From contig MTMA02000006.1 of the NCBI GenBank assembly GCA_002011075.2, positions 1,542,599-1,606,598 of the forward strand: a DNA stretch of 64,000 nt. The letters are read 5' to 3'. Under the pieces are notes generated by a model that saw only the letters and a program-made list of their open reading frames with translations, had not been told where the DNA came from and did no database searches. The stretch's first letter is position 1, and every line of letters starts with the position of its first letter. The position numbers were made by a program, and so were the translations under genes. This stretch comes from Candidatus Scotarchaeum otlingeri (GTDB lineage: Archaea; Thermoproteota; Nitrososphaeria; Geothermarchaeales; JDFR-13). Below are positions 9,147 to 19,700 of the stretch, piece by piece.

Positions 9147-9602
9147 GTGAAAAGGAGACGCTTTATAAAGTTAATACCTATATTTGGCGCTTTAGCTCTA
9201 ATACCAACCCAGAATTATATAGCACCAATAAATATTCTAATCAATAGACTCTTTGCATATCAAGTAAAAGAGAAGAAGAGTTTAATGAAAGAAGATGGAG
9301 GGGCCTTGGAACATCACAAGTATCCTCGTCAGATGCGGAGATTAATAGCTGAAATCGAAATGTCTAAATATGAAAGGTTGATCGATCGTTACGAACGGGA
9401 CTTATCTATAAATACTTACATTGAAATAGCCAGGAATCTCATTAGGGATTTTGACATAACCGTTTGCATCGACGCCCCAAGAGAAGAGATTCCTTACATA
9501 CTTAGGGATGTCGTAACAGATTGTATAAAAATAAAATATGGTGTTCATGTAGAACCGGGTATCTATAGATGCTTTGTAAAAAGAAGATATAGGGTTAGTT
9601 AA
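9147..9602 (+). CDS. Tat-like signal protein, member 1 of a tandem pair
   Basis: 151 residues from GTG. The N-terminus MKRRRFIKLIPIFGALALIP has a twin-arginine-like RRRFIK motif and a hydrophobic core, so export or membrane anchoring is likely. A Lys/Glu-rich linker follows, then a domain at about 85-140 (KYERLIDRYERDLSINTYIE, then ITVCIDAP) shared with the next gene. The two proteins align through the signal, this C-terminal domain and the VEPGI/IEPII ending, showing a tandem duplication. I recognise no family. Confidence 0.6.
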   Translation: MKRRRFIKLIPIFGALALIPTQNYIAPINILINRLFAYQVKEKKSLMKEDGGALEHHKYPRQMRRLIAEIEMSKYERLIDRYERDLSINTYIEIARNLIRDFDITVCIDAPREEIPYILRDVVTDCIKIKYGVHVEPGIYRCFVKRRYRVS

Positions 9603-9711
9603 ACCGTCACCACCTCTCCTCAGCAGTCCTCATCCCGCCATTCATTGACTTTAGGTTTTCCATAGAGAGTACCATTATCGATATAGACTAAATTAATATA
9701 TCATCATTATT

Positions 9712-10218
9712 GTGAGACGGAGAAGATTCGTAAGAATAATATCTCTATTTGGTTTCTTACCCTTACTGCCAGGATGGAGCATAGTTTCATCAATAAATAA
9801 GTTAATCAACCGATTTACAATGGAAGAATGGGAAGAAAGAGATGGCTTCGCGGAAGACAGAGAAGATAATTTGAAATTTCCTAAATGCAGTAAAGATTCT
9901 CTGTATATGCAGGTTTCTAAGTCACATATTGAATTTCCACATCGTGAGATGTGTCCGTGCTGCTCTTCTCCAGCAATTTTTAAGTCGTATATTGAACTCT
10001 ATAAATATGAAGAGTTAATTGGCCGGTACGAAAAAGAGCATTCAATAGAAACCTTTGTGGAGATACTCTCTAGGCTTGCTAAAGATTACGGCGTCATCGT
10101 ATGTATAGATCCGACTGATGAGTATTCCCCATATCTATTAAGAGAGATCGTGACAGAGAAGGTATCTAGAAAATATAGGGTTACTATAGAGCCCATTATA
10201 CCTGAAAAAACAGGCTGA
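9712..10218 (+). CDS. Tat-like signal protein, member 2 of a tandem pair
   Basis: 168 residues from GTG, which has the same ATTATT just before it as its neighbour. The MRRRRFVRIISLFGFLPLLP N-terminus again fits a twin-arginine-like signal. The C-terminal domain (KYEELIGRYEKEHSIETFVE, VIVCIDPTDEYSPYLLREIV) matches the first copy. Between them this copy carries an insertion with a cysteine cluster (EMCPCCSSPAIF) and an earlier cysteine in FPKCSKD, which could bind a metal or form disulfides. Function unknown. The copies have clearly diverged, so the duplication is not recent. Confidence 0.6.
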   Translation: MRRRRFVRIISLFGFLPLLPGWSIVSSINKLINRFTMEEWEERDGFAEDREDNLKFPKCSKDSLYMQVSKSHIEFPHREMCPCCSSPAIFKSYIELYKYEELIGRYEKEHSIETFVEILSRLAKDYGVIVCIDPTDEYSPYLLREIVTEKVSRKYRVTIEPIIPEKTG

Positions 10219-10277
10219 TGAAGATAGGATGATTTAAGCGATAATACCAAGAACCTATTTTATTGCTGAGTTGATTA

Positions 10278-11489
10278 CTATATAGAAATACGAAGCTTCT
10301 TTTTCGAGATGCGCCAAACGCCTATTGTTGTTACAATATTAGTAAGGATGATAATGTAGGTAATTAGGGACATAAATAGGTTGTTGAGGGCTAAGTCATA
10401 TCTTAGTAGGTAAATGCTTAAAGAAGCGGGAACTATCCCCTGAGCACACATAATAGTTATCTCTAGCCGCTCTCTATACATAGATGTGTCTTTAGTTGCT
10501 AGGGTTACAGCCATAAATCGGGTTGTGAGGAGTATAGATAGGAAGACTAGGCTATATGCCAAGTCCCTCAATATAAATATAGAGTTAGTTGTGAAGACTA
10601 GGCCGAGGAATACAAAGAAGAAAGTCTCAAAGAGAAAGGATAATTCAGATTGAATTTGATTGAGCCTAGGGAATATCATACTTATATCTACTGGTGTACC
10701 AAATATGCGTGAAACCGCTTTATCATTCGATAGGAATAAGCCGAATATCAGAACTCCAAGCTCCCCATTCCCCCCGAACCAATCGACAATGGTGTATAGA
10801 AGCAGAACGAGCCCCATAGTCAATACATATGTATACTCCTTATCTCTATAATGATGGATAACCCTTAGGAAGCCTAAGGAAAATATTAATCCAAATATTA
10901 TTCCTACCGAGAAGTTCCCCGCTATATTAGCAGCTGCACTATAGATATTCATAGATCCAAGTAGCCACTGGTTAAGAAACATAAAGAATAATACAATCGT
11001 TACGACCGTACTGATAGCGGATTCAAGAGTCAATAATGACTTAACCTCGTTACTGAAGCCTAAGGCGAATGCCAAAGGTACAACAACGGCAGCAGTAATC
11101 TCTCCCCCCGTCATAGAACTAAATATAAAGGCTTCTATAGGTCTCCAACCGATAAAAACTATGCCTATAAGAGCAATGAGGACGACGCTCGTCAAGATAT
11201 AAGTTAGGGATTGAAGAAGAGCCCTACCGCTCTGACTCACGATATCAACTATATTAAGATTAAGCCCACTATAGAAAGTTACCATAATAAGTGTGAAGGT
11301 GCTCAACACACCCATTAAGGGAATAAAATCCGCTCTATCCACAATATGCAGAACAGGGCCCATAATAAAACCCATCAAAACAAGGAAGAGAAAAGAAGGA
11401 ATCTTCGTCTTCTCAAAGAAGATATGGCCAGCGAACCCCACCAAAAGTATTATAGATATAGTTAGGAATACTGAGACCTCGCTAATCAT
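10278..11489 (-). CDS. cation/proton antiporter (CPA family)
   Basis: 403-residue integral membrane protein with about 12 helices in the Na+/H+ exchanger fold. The N-terminal half has GFIMGPVLHIVDRADFIPLMG and the SSMTGGEITAAVVVPLAFALG stretch typical of CPA2 transporters, and GGNGELGVLIFGLFLSN marks a later helix pair. There is no C-terminal TrkA domain. Likely role: monovalent cation and pH homeostasis. It is transcribed away from the tandem Tat-like genes, with about 60 bases between the convergent ends. Confidence 0.82.
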   Translation of the reverse strand: MISEVSVFLTISIILLVGFAGHIFFEKTKIPSFLFLVLMGFIMGPVLHIVDRADFIPLMGVLSTFTLIMVTFYSGLNLNIVDIVSQSGRALLQSLTYILTSVVLIALIGIVFIGWRPIEAFIFSSMTGGEITAAVVVPLAFALGFSNEVKSLLTLESAISTVVTIVLFFMFLNQWLLGSMNIYSAAANIAGNFSVGIIFGLIFSLGFLRVIHHYRDKEYTYVLTMGLVLLLYTIVDWFGGNGELGVLIFGLFLSNDKAVSRIFGTPVDISMIFPRLNQIQSELSFLFETFFFVFLGLVFTTNSIFILRDLAYSLVFLSILLTTRFMAVTLATKDTSMYRERLEITIMCAQGIVPASLSIYLLRYDLALNNLFMSLITYIIILTNIVTTIGVWRISKKKLRISI

Positions 11490-11709
11490 CAGTCAATACT
11501 CCCCCGATATCTGGCGTGCTATAAGAAGTATGTCAACTTTACATAAATAACCTTACTTAACCCGCAAACCAAGAAAAACAACACAAACAATAAACGACGG
11601 CTTAGGCTACTTTTTACATCCCTATCTACATAGCTTCCTCCATGTGCTTAAAACCTTATCGCCCATCAATACCATCGCATCACCTCTATAGATAATACGG
11701 ATAAATGGA

Positions 11710-12015
11710 CTAGTATCCCCTAACTAACACCTTTATCGATAGGATTAGGCGGAATATGGATATAACCAAGATATAGATAGGTATAGAAGCTAGTGAAGCC
11801 ACGATAGAAACCCCCATTATACCCGGGCTATAAAATACTACATTTAATACAGGTATCCGGGATGTATACATATCTAGCATGTTTATAAATGATGTTAGGT
11901 CGGGGGCCAAACCTCCTAAGAGGGTTGTTAGAAGGCCCCATCCCATCGATGTAAATATGAGTGATAAGACAATAGCCACTATAACCGTTATCGATAAGAC
12001 CTTCCCTATAACCAA
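11710..12015 (-). CDS. small membrane protein, unknown function
   Basis: 101 residues from TTG, with GAGG eight bases before it. About three hydrophobic stretches. It starts ten bases after the stop of the larger membrane protein at 12026-13138, so the two are probably one transcription unit. I recognise no family. The shared context suggests a two-subunit membrane complex, which is inference only. Confidence 0.5.
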   Translation of the reverse strand: MVIGKVLSITVIVAIVLSLIFTSMGWGLLTTLLGGLAPDLTSFINMLDMYTSRIPVLNVVFYSPGIMGVSIVASLASIPIYILVISIFRLILSIKVLVRGY

Positions 12016-12025
12016 AGTCTCTTCC

Positions 12026-13138
12026 TCAGGGGTCTCCCCAAAAATATACCGCCACCCCCGCTACCAATATCATGATCGATGGAGGGAAAAATAATTGAAG
12101 TATACCTATTAACGCTCCATAGAGATACTGCTGTAGGAAATAGTATATTAACGCAAAAATTATCAATAGACCTATACCAAGAATTATGAGTGAAGAACCG
12201 ATAACCCTATCTATCCCCTTAAAATATATCTCATATCCCATGCCAGCGATCCCTAGGCCTACAAGAAAGAAAAATAATAATATTAATCTGGAAGCTCTCT
12301 CGAGCGCCACGGCCTGAGCCGTTACAAATCCGTAGATGATTATAATGATGCCTACAATAATTAATAAGGAGCCTATAATTCTGCTGGGGCCCCATCTCCA
12401 TACTGCTAGCGCTAAAGGTAAAGTGACAAATATAAATAATGCATTAACAAAGTCAAGACCTGCAGCACCCACCAAGTAGATGGATAGGGTTATAAAGGAG
12501 ATTATCTGAACCAATAGAAAAGCAATAAAGCCCCAGAAAATATCTATTAGGATAGAGAAGAAGAGCCTCAGTGAGAGTTTGAAACTAGTATCAAAACCAA
12601 ATCGGTTAATCGCCTCGATGGGTATCGAACCTAGGACTACAATAGATATCATTAGGATAAGGGGAATGAAACTTATGATTATTAGGGTATCGAAACTATA
12701 CTTCGGTGTATAAATTATACTGCTCGCCATGTTCAATACTGCTTCGAGGGATAAATCAAATCTACCTAGATAATAATCTATAATAAGAAATATCGTCAAA
12801 ATAACTATAGACCAATAAGCCAAGGGAGTTAAGAATATCTGTAATCGAGAAGCTAATTTTATCTTTGTGCGCTTCATATAGTCTATGAAGTGTCCTGTCA
12901 CAAGTAGATATAAGATTGCTGTGATAACTATGAGGTGGAGGTTACTGACTCCAAGGATCATTGGCCTCCAGCCCAAATAAAATAATAATATGTACCATAT
13001 TATTATACGTTGGCTCCAAGAAATGGATTGGAGATCATCCTTGGAATACGAGGGATGGTAGACGTTAACATTAAAATGCCAAAAATTCGTTATAAGATAT
13101 CCTATTGGCGCAAAGCTATTTATGAATCTATTTATCAA
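12026..13138 (-). CDS. multi-spanning membrane protein, unknown function
   Basis: 370 residues from TTG with roughly ten hydrophobic helices. Helices 1-6 include a loop rich in charged residues (YMKRTKIKLASR). The last four form two repeated helix pairs separated by short motifs such as YFKGIDRVIGSS. No transporter signature is visible. The N-terminal 40 residues are aromatic and polar (NFWHFNVNVYHPSYSKDD). It leads a pair with the 101-residue membrane protein. Low sequence complexity makes assignment by eye unsafe. Confidence 0.55.
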   Translation of the reverse strand: MINRFINSFAPIGYLITNFWHFNVNVYHPSYSKDDLQSISWSQRIIIWYILLFYLGWRPMILGVSNLHLIVITAILYLLVTGHFIDYMKRTKIKLASRLQIFLTPLAYWSIVILTIFLIIDYYLGRFDLSLEAVLNMASSIIYTPKYSFDTLIIISFIPLILMISIVVLGSIPIEAINRFGFDTSFKLSLRLFFSILIDIFWGFIAFLLVQIISFITLSIYLVGAAGLDFVNALFIFVTLPLALAVWRWGPSRIIGSLLIIVGIIIIIYGFVTAQAVALERASRLILLFFFLVGLGIAGMGYEIYFKGIDRVIGSSLIILGIGLLIIFALIYYFLQQYLYGALIGILQLFFPPSIMILVAGVAVYFWGDP

Positions 13139-13204
13139 ATTTCTCGTTTAACCCTGGCTCTAGATAATACTAAAATAAATAAAAACAGGTAGAGGTAATA
13201 TTAA

Positions 13205-13699
13205 AAACTCGACGGCCTCAAAAAAGACCTAGATGAAAATAAATATAGAAGGTTCATAGCAGAGTATCAGAAGGAGATCGGGGGTCCTCTATATATATTA
13301 TATAGGAAATATCGGGAAATTGACGAAGGACGAGGCCTAGAAGGCGTATACATCAGAGATAACTATACCAATATAGATACAATCGAACACCTGATAATTT
13401 ATTACCTTGGAAAGATATCGACACATATTTAGAGGAAATAAGGGATTTAATAGAGAGAAAGATAGGAAAAGAAAATATCGATAAAATCAGGTCCAGAGGC
13501 ATATCTAGACTCGACGGATTAGAAAGCAGATTAAAAAATGAGGGGATTAATAATAAAAGACACAATAAAAAGCGAAAAGAGAATATACTGCCCACTAACC
13601 AAGGAAGGAGTAAGGATATGCCACAACTTCTACCTCGGATTCAACAAAGAACCAAGATTACTAATTAAGACTATATTGGAAAAGGACCTATTCACCTAA
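13205..13699 (+). pseudogene. decayed coding remnant, unknown family
   Basis: Three coding-like stretches in the same direction but different frames. The first (13205 to about 13430) gives LDGLKKDLDENKYRRFIAEY and then DTIEHLIIYYLG; it follows a stop with no start codon. The second reads KDIDTYLEEIRDLIERKIG. The third reads RIYCPLTKEGVRICHNFYLG and ends with TAA at 13697. The order, charge pattern and shared direction suggest one gene broken by two frameshifts and missing its 5' end. It ends two bases before the next remnant. Family not recognised. Confidence 0.45.
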
Positions 13700-13701
13700 A
13701 C

Positions 13702-14100
13702 ATGCTTGGCACGCCTCAACCCAACAATGAAAAAAGGAATATTCACATATTCAACGCACGGAACGCAAAGAAAATAAGAGAAGAAATGCTAGACAAACTA
13801 TTCCTAGACCACATATTAACCGAAGAAAACTTCCAAGCAATAATACTAACATACAACAGCCGCGACCCTGAGAACCCAAATATCATAATCTGGAGACCAA
13901 TATACCTAATAAAAGAAAACCAAAAACTAGACCTATAAATAAGAGAAAACAAACTAAGATGATACCGTCACACAGAACTAAAAACCATACTAACAAAAAA
14001 CGACTACAAAATAATAGTAACATACTGAGGAAACACCAAAGAAAAATATGACGAAAACACATGGATAATAACAGCTACTTTCCTAAGAAGTCATTTATAA
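13702..14100 (+). pseudogene. methyltransferase-like C-terminal remnant with three in-frame stops
   Basis: One frame runs from ATG 13702 to TAA 14100 but contains an internal TAA after codon 78 and two TGA codons. The downstream half reads RHTELKTILTKNDYKII, then GNTKEKYDENTWIITA. This resembles the end of class I SAM-dependent methyltransferases (Y-T-x-x-E-L, then Y-G, then Y-D-E-N-S-P-R). Both TGA codons sit where tryptophan or another aromatic residue would be unsurprising, but the TAA argues for plain decay. The SAM-binding half is missing. The homology call is tentative. Confidence 0.35.
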
Positions 14101-14156
14101 CACTTCGCAGAATTGATATAAGGTTTAGATATAATACCATCTATTACAAAATGATT

Positions 14157-14164
14157 TTATAAAT
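14157..14164 (+). promoter_or_regulatory. TATA-box candidate for the HEPN-like gene
   Basis: TTTATAAA about 26-32 bases before the ATG at 14189 fits an archaeal promoter with an almost leaderless transcript. No Shine-Dalgarno is visible before that ATG. Confidence 0.4.
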
Positions 14165-14188
14165 TTCCAATAATAATTTGTTATTGAA

Positions 14189-15091
14189 ATGGTAGAAGAA
14201 TTAGAGATATATCCTGCACATAAATTATTATTAAATATAGAAAATATAGAACCTGATAGATATTCGATTGTTCCGCGGCTAAGAATTTATGTCAATATGA
14301 GATATACTATTGACACTGGACATATGCAGAAAAGGATATCTATTACTCTACTTTCTAGTAAATTCTCAATAGCGAAATCAATTAAATTAATGAAAGAGGA
14401 GTTTATGCACGTAGGAATTGCTTATCCGGACAATCATATAATTCGCTTTATGTCACCTGGTAAATCGACCATTCTTATATACGTTGATTTAGACCCTTAT
14501 AAATTGAAAAAGATTGAGCAAATACGAGATGGAGAAAACCTAATTATTCGCTTAAATCTATATCTAACTATACATGATATAGAAAATAGTAATTTCATCA
14601 ATTCATCTAATTTGTTTCTAAAGAAAAGAATATCTAAAAGTGACTGGATTGAAAAATTCTTATATACTTTCAATTTCAAAAGAACATTTATAGCAGAGTT
14701 GCCAGTTATTGCAAAAAAGGATTTTGGGAAGATTATGGATGCACTCGATAAGGCTTGGCACTATTACTATTCAGGCGATCCTAAAGAAGCGGTGTCTTGT
14801 TGTAGACAGGCCTTAGAAGGGCTAACAACATTATTAAGAGACTATGGATATGAAACAGAAGCAATAGATGATAGAGGTAGGACGAAACGGGTGCCAGATT
14901 GGAATAGATTATTAGGGAATAAAAAACTCGCAAAGATAATAAAGTCTTTGGTAATAAGTCATAGAGAATTTACATCCCCTGGAGCTCACTTTGGGAAGAT
15001 GGTCAGCAAAGAAGATGCAGAGCTAGCATTATTGCTTACATTTGGTTTGATAAACTATTTTGAAAAAACACTAATAAAAAAGGAAAGGTAA
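14189..15091 (+). CDS. protein with C-terminal HEPN/DUF4145-like domain
   Basis: 300 residues. The first 185 form a mixed beta-rich domain I do not recognise. The C-terminal 110 residues look like a DUF4145/HEPN-type helical bundle: a YYYSGDPKEAVSCCRQALEGL helix, a variable middle, then SHREFTSPGAHFG followed by a final helix after KEDAEL. The usual HEPN RNase motif RX4-6H is not exact here (Arg and His are eight apart), so nuclease activity is doubtful. HEPN proteins are frequent in defence and toxin-antitoxin loci, which fits the neighbouring restriction and AIPR genes. Confidence 0.55.
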   Translation: MVEELEIYPAHKLLLNIENIEPDRYSIVPRLRIYVNMRYTIDTGHMQKRISITLLSSKFSIAKSIKLMKEEFMHVGIAYPDNHIIRFMSPGKSTILIYVDLDPYKLKKIEQIRDGENLIIRLNLYLTIHDIENSNFINSSNLFLKKRISKSDWIEKFLYTFNFKRTFIAELPVIAKKDFGKIMDALDKAWHYYYSGDPKEAVSCCRQALEGLTTLLRDYGYETEAIDDRGRTKRVPDWNRLLGNKKLAKIIKSLVISHREFTSPGAHFGKMVSKEDAELALLLTFGLINYFEKTLIKKER

Positions 15092-15698
15092 CCCTCTCAT
15101 TATTCCTTTCTAATATAGATAATATAAATATATAGTTACCAAAAAGCCGACAAAAACACTAAAATCAATATAGAACATCTCGATAACGTTGTCGAGAAAG
15201 TGTCAATTGAAAATTTTATGGGGTTAATACTACTTAATAATGAAAATGTTCTATATCATATATTCAAGTAACCAAAAGAAAATACAATCAAGAATCTTTC
15301 ATGTAAATAAATCGTTGTTCTACTACAGTTTGTAACCTACGAAGAAACCCTACAAGTGTTAGGAAAGGTAGATGATCCGTGGTTGTTCGGATGAGTAGCC
15401 ACACTATATATGCAAAGAGACTCTACAGACCCGAGAAGATAACAGAGGAATTTAATAATAAAGTAAAGGCGATCTCATGCAAAGACTTCAAAGAAGCAGC
15501 AGCAACTTGTCTAATATGGATAATAGAATTCCTAAAACAGATCTAAGGCCTATCAAGATATGTCTATAGAGCTTAGCGATATTAAAATATTTTTTAAATA
15601 GAAAGATTTAAACTATCGATTAGTGTTAATATAATATTATCCTAATATATTATAAAAAGAAAGAAAGATGCCGGCTACATTATATTGGTGAATGTGGG
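15092..15698 (+). other. intergenic region with decayed coding fragments
   Basis: About 600 bases with no intact gene of normal length. A fragment reading VTYEETLQVLGKVDDPWLFG ends in a stop at about 15393. A 51-codon frame follows from ATG 15391 to TAA 15546, containing CKDFKEAAATCLIWIIEFLK, which looks helical and gene-like. These are probably remains of a lost gene rather than functional units. The remainder is AT-rich. Confidence 0.35.
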
Positions 15699-16274
15699 TT
15701 GAAAAAAAGAAAAACTGGGAAAAGAGGCATGTATGTATTAATATTACTAAATATAATTCTTGGTATCTCATCTCCTTTGATAGCATTAGGCTTCTTTAAT
15801 ATACCTCTTACTGAAACAATTGTTAAGGAAATGAAAGAGGATTTATTACGTCGGTCGTATTCAAATTTTACAGCAAATGGGGGAGATATAATACAAGGGG
15901 AAGTCTCCTATATATCCAATGTTGAGCCTTCCATAAATATAGATAAAGATACTCTGAAGGTATATGATAATGCCATGTTTGAAGAGCTTAAAACAGGAAA
16001 AAGGACACCCCCAGGTATAGTTAATGCAAAACACATAGCTAAAGATATCATATTTAATAATACTAAAGCTATTTACAATTATACCTTTTATTTTGAATTC
16101 AAGAGTCCAGCAACGGGATTATATTATGTTGTAGTATGGTTTCCAATTATTGATAAAGCTAGCTTTAAATATAGTAGGAGTTATAAAGGCGTACCACATT
16201 GGCTATATTATTTTTTGATAATATCAGTGATTATAATAGCTCTTGCGGATTATTCTCTCTTTAAAAGAGATTAA
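15699..16274 (+). CDS. membrane-anchored protein with exterior domain, unknown
   Basis: 191 residues from TTG. A hydrophobic helix near 10-32 after a basic start (MKKRKTGKR) and a second near 168-186 ending in a short basic tail place residues 35-165 outside the membrane. The exterior part is polar and includes DLLRRSYSNFTANGGD and several potential N-glycosylation sites. No family recognised. It lies alone beside the restriction gene and could be accessory cargo. Confidence 0.5.
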   Translation: MKKRKTGKRGMYVLILLNIILGISSPLIALGFFNIPLTETIVKEMKEDLLRRSYSNFTANGGDIIQGEVSYISNVEPSINIDKDTLKVYDNAMFEELKTGKRTPPGIVNAKHIAKDIIFNNTKAIYNYTFYFEFKSPATGLYYVVVWFPIIDKASFKYSRSYKGVPHWLYYFLIISVIIIALADYSLFKRD

Positions 16275-16703
16275 TAAATAACTATAAATTTTATGATTCC
16301 CATATGGATGCTGATACTCATCATAACATCATACATAAGATATTTCAGCAACTTTTCGTTTAATGTCTTCTGATGTCCACTTTACTCATATAGACCTTGT
16401 TTTCTTAACTGTCTTGCTATATATCAATTATTTCTTGAAATACTTCACCTTCTTCCTTCCGTGTTTTTTGTAGAACATCCACATTAATAAAATCTACATC
16501 AAAACCATGGTTAAGCGGTTCATCCTGAGGCTTTGATGATATAGAGTCACAATGATATAAATAATGGCTCTTTTTTTGGGATCATCCCATATATTCTAAT
16601 ATTTTTCTTAAATTAGCTGCTATATCGGCAAAAAACCATCAGAAGTTATATTGCGCATTTAGCAATCTTTCTAGTGTTCCGAGAAAATCATGTTTAAATT
16701 TAG
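16275..16703 (-). other. gap with decayed coding fragments behind the restriction gene
   Basis: About 430 bases with no intact gene. Reading the minus strand, out-of-frame pieces such as WFFADIAANLRKILEYMG and DEPLNHGFDVDFINVDVLQK are interrupted by stops. They lie just downstream of the type IIG enzyme and in its direction, so they may be remains of a former partner gene. Family not identified. Confidence 0.3.
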
Positions 16704-19700
16704 CTATATCTTAGCTACTGATGTTAAATCTATTCTATCCTTATCTATATTTTTATCAATAATTGTAATAATTTTATCAAATATAGCGCGAGTCATATTA
16801 TGCTGTCTAATTCTATTATAGAATTTTCTAACGATAATATCTTCTTGAGATTTCAGATGTTCTAATACTTTATGTTGTAGTTGTTCACTAAGATTAGCAA
16901 CCTCTTTTTGCCACTCTTTTCCCTTCCATTCTAAGCCTGATTTTATGATAGCTATCAATGGCCTCAGGAATAAATTACGTTCAAATGCAAATTTTCTTTT
17001 AATTGTTTCATATGCTAGATAGTTTAGAATTGCTGAATAGTAATAAGCTTTCAATTTGTTTTTCGAAACTATATAAGAGCAATCTGCAGCCACCACAATT
17101 TCTTCAGATATCTTTTGTAATTCATGAGGAGCCAGGACTACAGAGGCAAAAGTCCTTTTACTCCTGTAAAATACATAATATCTGCTTTTATCAAGAAAAC
17201 TTAGTTTCTCAGGTTGTTTTAATTCCTCAATTAGACTCTGAACCATCTTTCTATCTTGCATGGAGAATTTATTTAATTCACCCTTTAGAAAGTTTTTCAA
17301 GTCCTCTTTTCCATTATGTGATAAAAGGATATTATAAAAACTTCTAAAATAAAATGGGTAAATTTGACTTAAATACACAATTTTTTTCCAGTATTTCTTT
17401 AGAAAAAATTCGGGTATTCTTATAGGATCATTAGTGTTTCTTAGTTTTATAAAATATTCGCCGCTTGTTTTATCATATGACAGGACATCGAAAATTAATC
17501 CCGCATATTGTTTAGCTCCTGTTTTTCGTTTTCCACCAAAAAGCCCCATTATATATTCTCCTTTTGGTATCACATCTTCTACAGAAAGAACCTTCTTTAT
17601 TTTGTCGGTAGAAATTTGAAGGTAATCTAAGGTTTTTTCTATATATTGACTATAGCTTTCACTTTCATAAAGGTCAATACTAACATCGTTATGGTGTAAC
17701 GCTTTTGAATATTTTCCTTTCCATCTAATATCCATATGATATGACCTAATATCTCCTTTTTTCAGTTCTAAAAATATTATGCAAGGAGGTCTACCATGCT
17801 GAAATGCATCTATGTCACATTCTATGATTTTACCCTTAAGATTTTTTATTACTTCATAAGTGAGTATTTTACCTAATCCATAATACGAACCAGGTACGTA
17901 AACGCTTTCTTTTGGCATTAGAAATGCGATTTCTCCATTATTTCTAACTATTTTTTTGCAGCCATATAATAATATAGATGCAATATCTGCCGCATTTACT
18001 ATTCTGCCTCGCTTTTCGTATCTTTCTAATAAAATAGCCGCTGCTTTTCTCAAAATTTTTCCATATGACCCTTTTACTTCTGTAAATAGTCTCCAAGGGG
18101 GATTAGTTATTACTATATCTGCTTTAATCTTACGGATAAAATATGGTGCAAAGAGAGAACTTATCGATATTGCCCATACACCGTTACCATATTTTTTGAT
18201 CAAGCTCAATAAGATCTCTATGCTATCCTGATCAGACAGGGCATCAACAATAATCTTCATCAATGACCCCTTCCATTTTTCTTCTTTTATTTTTCCAAGT
18301 TCTTCTTTTATTCTCTCTGGATTTTTGGAAGCTTTCTCAAAAAGGTCATGCAAGATTCTCTCGATTTTTAGAATCTCAGAAAAATCAATTTGTGATGCAT
18401 TGTATAGCGGAGAGTTAATATATTCAATTCTTTTCTCTAGAGCCCGCAATTCATCAATAATGCTCAATGATTGCCAGTCTTCTTGAGGACGAAGTAAAAG
18501 AGTGGCTGAGTCTGTGTTAAATATAAGCGGAGTGATAATGCCTCTTCTTATTGTATTGTAAGCTATTATCAATTCGGCTCTAGCTATGGAAACTGACAGT
18601 GGGTTTATATCAAAGCCTATAACCTCCTTAATGGCTTCATCTGGGTCTTCTCCTTCAGCAATTTTTTTATAGAATGAAACAACTACAAAAGAACCAGACC
18701 CACAAAATGGATCAAGAACTATCTTACCTTTTAGTTCATTAGAAAGATTTTCCACCATATACTCTACGAGCCACAAAGGCGTATAATATTCTCCTAGTCT
18801 TCGTCTAGTTTCTGCATCAATCAATATTTCATATAATTCTCTGAAAATATCTGCCTTATTCCCACTAGCCCAATCTAAGAGTAATGTTCTTGAATAGATC
18901 GTTTCTGTAAGTGATTTTATAAATCTTTCATCTAGATTTCTCCACCATTTCAAATATGGCAAAGCTATTTCCGACTCTATATCTTCACCCAAGCATGCTT
19001 TCTTTGGTGTGCTTTCTTTTTCCAATGCCACAGTTAAACTCGAAGAAACAATCATCTGAATAATAGTATGTTTTATATAAAGCTTTTCAGCGTCTTCTTC
19101 ATTTTCTAATATTCCCTCATATAATTTACTTAATATGTTTTTATACGCCTTAAAGAGTGATGTATTTTTAATATTATATTCTTTAAAAATCACATATAAC
19201 TCATTTTCAAGAGTAATCAAAGAACTAAATAGATTTCTTACATTTTTTGTAGATAACTCTAATTTAATACCTTGCAATATGATGTCTCTTAAAATATATC
19301 GTATCCGGTTAGAATCTCTAGATATAATCTTTAGTTTCCCATTATCAATTTTATATATCTCCCAATTCTTATTGTTTGTTAGTATTGCATATTTTGTCAA
19401 TGGGGATGCTTTTATATACGATTGAAGTTGAATTTTCCCTTTTGTAAATTCTCTTAACATAACCTTTATTTCAACGATAATTCTACCACCAAATAATTCG
19501 ATATCTGGTATCCCCACATCCTCGATTCGCTTTTCATTCTTCACTATTAATGGAATATCTCTTTCTGCTGAAATTATTCTTTCATATTCTTCCAACTGTT
19601 GTTGCAATTCTGAATTTAGAAAAGAATTATTCAATAATTCTCTTATAGTCTTAAGGAGCTCTCTTCTTATTTTTGCAATGACTTTAATCCGTATATCCTC

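Noticed and set aside
13010-13192. 60-codon plus-strand frame
   Set aside because: Antisense to the start of the membrane protein at 12026-13138, with no ribosome-binding site.
13702-14100. Possible stop-codon recoding of TGA as tryptophan
   Set aside because: An in-frame TAA interrupts the same gene and other genes end normally with TGA.
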